DNA from: Actinomadura rupiterrae
GTDB taxonomy: Bacteria > Actinomycetota > Actinomycetes > Streptosporangiales > Streptosporangiaceae
Assembly: GCF_024172125.1 (NCBI RefSeq)
Contig: NZ_JAMZEA010000009.1
Coordinates: 124,001 to 188,000 of the forward strand
Direction: 5' to 3'
Length of the DNA stretch: 64,000 nucleotides
Each line of letters starts with the position of its first letter. Positions within the stretch are counted from its first letter, which is position 1. This document shows, in pieces, positions 60,810 to 64,000 of this stretch. Below the pieces are notes generated by a model. That model saw nothing but the letters and a program-made list of their open reading frames with translations. It was not told the DNA's origin and searched no databases. The translations under genes and the position numbers were made by a program.

Positions 60810-60829
60810 CCGCCTGGAAGGGATCACGG

Positions 60830-61567
60830 ATGCCAGGTCACGTTGACGGAACGGCCGTCGTCCTCGGAGTCGGACCAGGGCTCGGAATGTCGATGGCACA
60901 CAGGCTCGGCCGCGGGGGCCACACGCTCGCCCTCGTCTCCCGCACCCCTGAGCGCCACACCGGGTACATCGACGAGCTGGCCGGCGCGGGGATCAAGGCC
61001 GTCTCATTCACAGTGGACGTCCGCGACACCGCACGCCTCGCAGCGACGCTGTCCACGATCAGCGCCCAGCTGGGACCGGTGAACGTCCTCTACTACGGCC
61101 CAGGCTCGGTCAGCGACACCGATGCACGCCCCAAGCCGATCACCGACATCTCCGGCAAGGACGTCGAGGAGGCGATGACCTTCGTCCACCCGGCCCTGGA
61201 AGCCGTCCAGGCCGTCCTCCCCGGCATGCGGGCCCGCAAGTCCGGCGCCCTGCTGTTCGCCGGCGGCCTGAGCTCCGTACTGCCACTTCCAGCCCTGGGC
61301 GCATACGCCCTCTCGTTCGCCGCACTCCGGAACTACGCCCTCACGCTCAACGCGGCCCTGACGGAGGACGGCGTGTACGCCGGGACGCTCACCATCGGCG
61401 GCCTCGTCGAGCGCGGCGACATCCACCGCTTCGTCGCCGCCCACCCCGACCGCTACGGCGACCTGACCGCAAAGACCCTGAGCCCTGACGACATCGCGGC
61501 CGAGGCCTGGTCAATGATCACCACCCGAACCCGCGCCGAGACCGTCTTCAACGCCCTCACCCCCTGA
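60830..61567 (+). CDS. SDR-fold protein lacking the catalytic Lys
   Basis: 245 aa Rossmann protein. Cofactor motif GVGPGLGMS replaces classic TGxxxGIG. A Ser is at 148 (AGGLSSVLP) and Tyr at 159, but YxxxK reads Y159-A-L-S-F163, so the catalytic Lys is missing. It may be non-catalytic or use a changed mechanism. ATG 60830; divergent TetR gene probably represses it. Confidence 0.82.
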   Translation: MPGHVDGTAVVLGVGPGLGMSMAHRLGRGGHTLALVSRTPERHTGYIDELAGAGIKAVSFTVDVRDTARLAATLSTISAQLGPVNVLYYGPGSVSDTDARPKPITDISGKDVEEAMTFVHPALEAVQAVLPGMRARKSGALLFAGGLSSVLPLPALGAYALSFAALRNYALTLNAALTEDGVYAGTLTIGGLVERGDIHRFVAAHPDRYGDLTAKTLSPDDIAAEAWSMITTRTRAETVFNALTP

Positions 61568-61589
61568 GCAGAAACCCCCGCGGCCGCTC

Positions 61590-61926
61590 TCAGTACGGCG
61601 CCTCCACCAGCTCGCCGATCACCTGCAGCCCGACCTTGTCCGCCAGCCACGGAGCTCGCTCGGCCTCGACCTGCTTGACGTGGACGAACACCGTGTGATC
61701 ATTCGCAGGCTCCATAAGGTCGAGATCCCGCGTGCCACTCGGCCTCCGGGAGGACGGCCGACAGCGCCGCAAGCGACTCGACCGACGTGACCCGCACGTC
61801 GAAGTCGACCTCAAGACCACTCAGGTCGGCGATCTCCAGTAGCCGCTCCACGACGGCTAGTCCTTCGGAGAGGTCCGCTGTTCTCAGAACAGGCTGCGCA
61901 TAGGAGTTGGACACGCCGATCAGCAT
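61590..61926 (-). pseudogene. Frameshifted small gene next to the rRNA operon
   Basis: From ATG 61926 one frame gives MLIGVSNSYAQPVLRTADLS through ALSAVLPEAEWHAG, then runs out of coding character and stops at 61699. In the next frame the reading continues naturally (RDLDLMEPANDHTVFVHVKQ ... VIGELVEAPY) to a stop at 61590. Joining the frames near 61735 gives ~115 aa of plausible protein. It is either a decayed gene, a sequencing indel, or two overlapping small ORFs. No family recognised. Confidence 0.42.
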
Positions 61927-61970
61927 GCCACCGAACAAGGCCGACCAGCATGCCTTGCCCGTGAAATGCG

Positions 61971-62002
61971 AAAGGCCCCGCCATGAAAATGGCGGGGCCT
62001 TT
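61971..62002 (-). terminator. rRNA operon terminator
   Basis: AAAGGCCCCGCCAT and ATGGCGGGGCCTTT form a perfect 14-bp stem with a GAAA/TTTC loop, directly after the 5S gene, reading into T/C-rich sequence on the minus strand. Confidence 0.9.
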
Positions 62003-62010
62003 CTAAGAAA

Positions 62011-62128
62011 TGTCCGGCGGCGTCCTACTCTCCCACACAGTCTCCCATGCAGTACCATCGGCGCTGAGGGGCTTAACTACCGGGTTCGGGATGGGACCGG
62101 GTGTTTCCCCCTCGCCATAACCACCGAA
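62011..62128 (-). rRNA. rrf: 5S ribosomal RNA
   Basis: On the minus strand it reads TTCGGTGGTTATGGCGAGGG at the 5' end, contains CCCATCCCGAACCCGGTAGT, and ends GAGTAGGACGCCGCCGGACA. The ends pair (CGGTGG / CCGCCG). About 118 nt, normal for 5S. Exact ends uncertain by a few nt. Confidence 0.93.
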
Positions 62129-62274
62129 CGATCAACGCACACACCCCAAGAGGGTGCGGCAAGTCTCGTCCGAGCCAGGCTCGGCATATTCTGTTGTACG
62201 GTACCCGTTTGCTTTCTGGGAACCACACAGGGACGCGAATCATCTCACAGCAGATGCGATTGGTTTGAACGTTC
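62129..62274 (-). other. 23S-5S intergenic spacer
   Basis: About 146 bp between the rRNAs. No tRNA gene is seen in it. Contains low-GC stretches compared with the rest of the window, as expected for processed spacer. Confidence 0.8.

Positions 62275-64000
<1,726 letters not shown>

Noticed and set aside
62129..62274. tRNA gene in the 23S-5S spacer
   Set aside because: No cloverleaf, T-loop GGTTCRA or CCA context is visible on either strand.

Overview
The window is high-GC actinobacterial chromosomal DNA, most like Actinomadura or another Thermomonosporaceae. Supporting signs are strong G/C third-position bias, many GTG starts, mycothiol-type and DUF574-type families, an actinobacterial 23S rRNA insertion, and the thrS / HIT-phosphorylase / pgsA / PIM-acyltransferase neighbourhood known from Mycobacterium. 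The genus is inferred from overall gene content.

Layout. 1-9618: phospholipid and translation block (PIM acyltransferase cut by the left edge, PIP synthase, EF-G-like GTPase, polysaccharide deacetylase, HIT phosphorylase, threonyl-tRNA synthetase, sugar porter). thrS is preceded by a threonine-rich 28-codon leader ORF and a 39-bp perfect palindrome, which looks like a leader-peptide attenuator. 9807-15547: a two-component pair, a quinone oxidoreductase, an SDR, and an acyl-CoA dehydrogenase/TetR operon whose promoter carries a 22-bp palindrome. 15609-15791: a MITE-like insertion between convergent genes. 15788-22049: secreted hydrolase, PH-like protein, ThrE-type exporter, DUF5519-like protein and a secreted beta-propeller protein.

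22177-31803 is the clearest pathway: a ten-gene, tightly overlapping operon for kynurenine / 3-hydroxyanthranilate meta-cleavage (kynureninase, 3-HAA dioxygenase, ACMS decarboxylase, 2-aminomuconate-semialdehyde dehydrogenase, 2-aminomuconate deaminase, 4-oxalocrotonate decarboxylase, 2-oxopent-4-enoate hydratase, 4-hydroxy-2-oxovalerate aldolase, acylating acetaldehyde dehydrogenase, plus a carboxylesterase). A LysR gene diverges from it. The products are pyruvate and acetyl-CoA. Tryptophan dioxygenase and kynurenine 3-monooxygenase are not in the window.

32915-38218: a two-component system divergent from an ABC/FtsX exporter and a 56-aa membrane protein, with an inverted repeat between. 38259-43627: DUF4253 protein, VanY-like secreted protein, SpoIIE-type phosphatase, spermidine-synthase-like protein. 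43698-50644: five-gene oligopeptide ABC operon divergent from an M20 peptidase. 50743-61567: single genes including a metallo-beta-lactamase-fold enzyme, FAD monooxygenase, a MurA with Asp in place of the fosfomycin-target Cys, an orphan solute-binding lipoprotein, DUF574 methyltransferase, and a TetR/SDR pair with operators. 61590-64000: a frameshifted gene, then the 3' end of an rRNA operon on the minus strand (23S partial, 5S, terminator).

Many transcripts look leaderless: a TAnnnT-type hexamer ends exactly 6 nt before several start codons.
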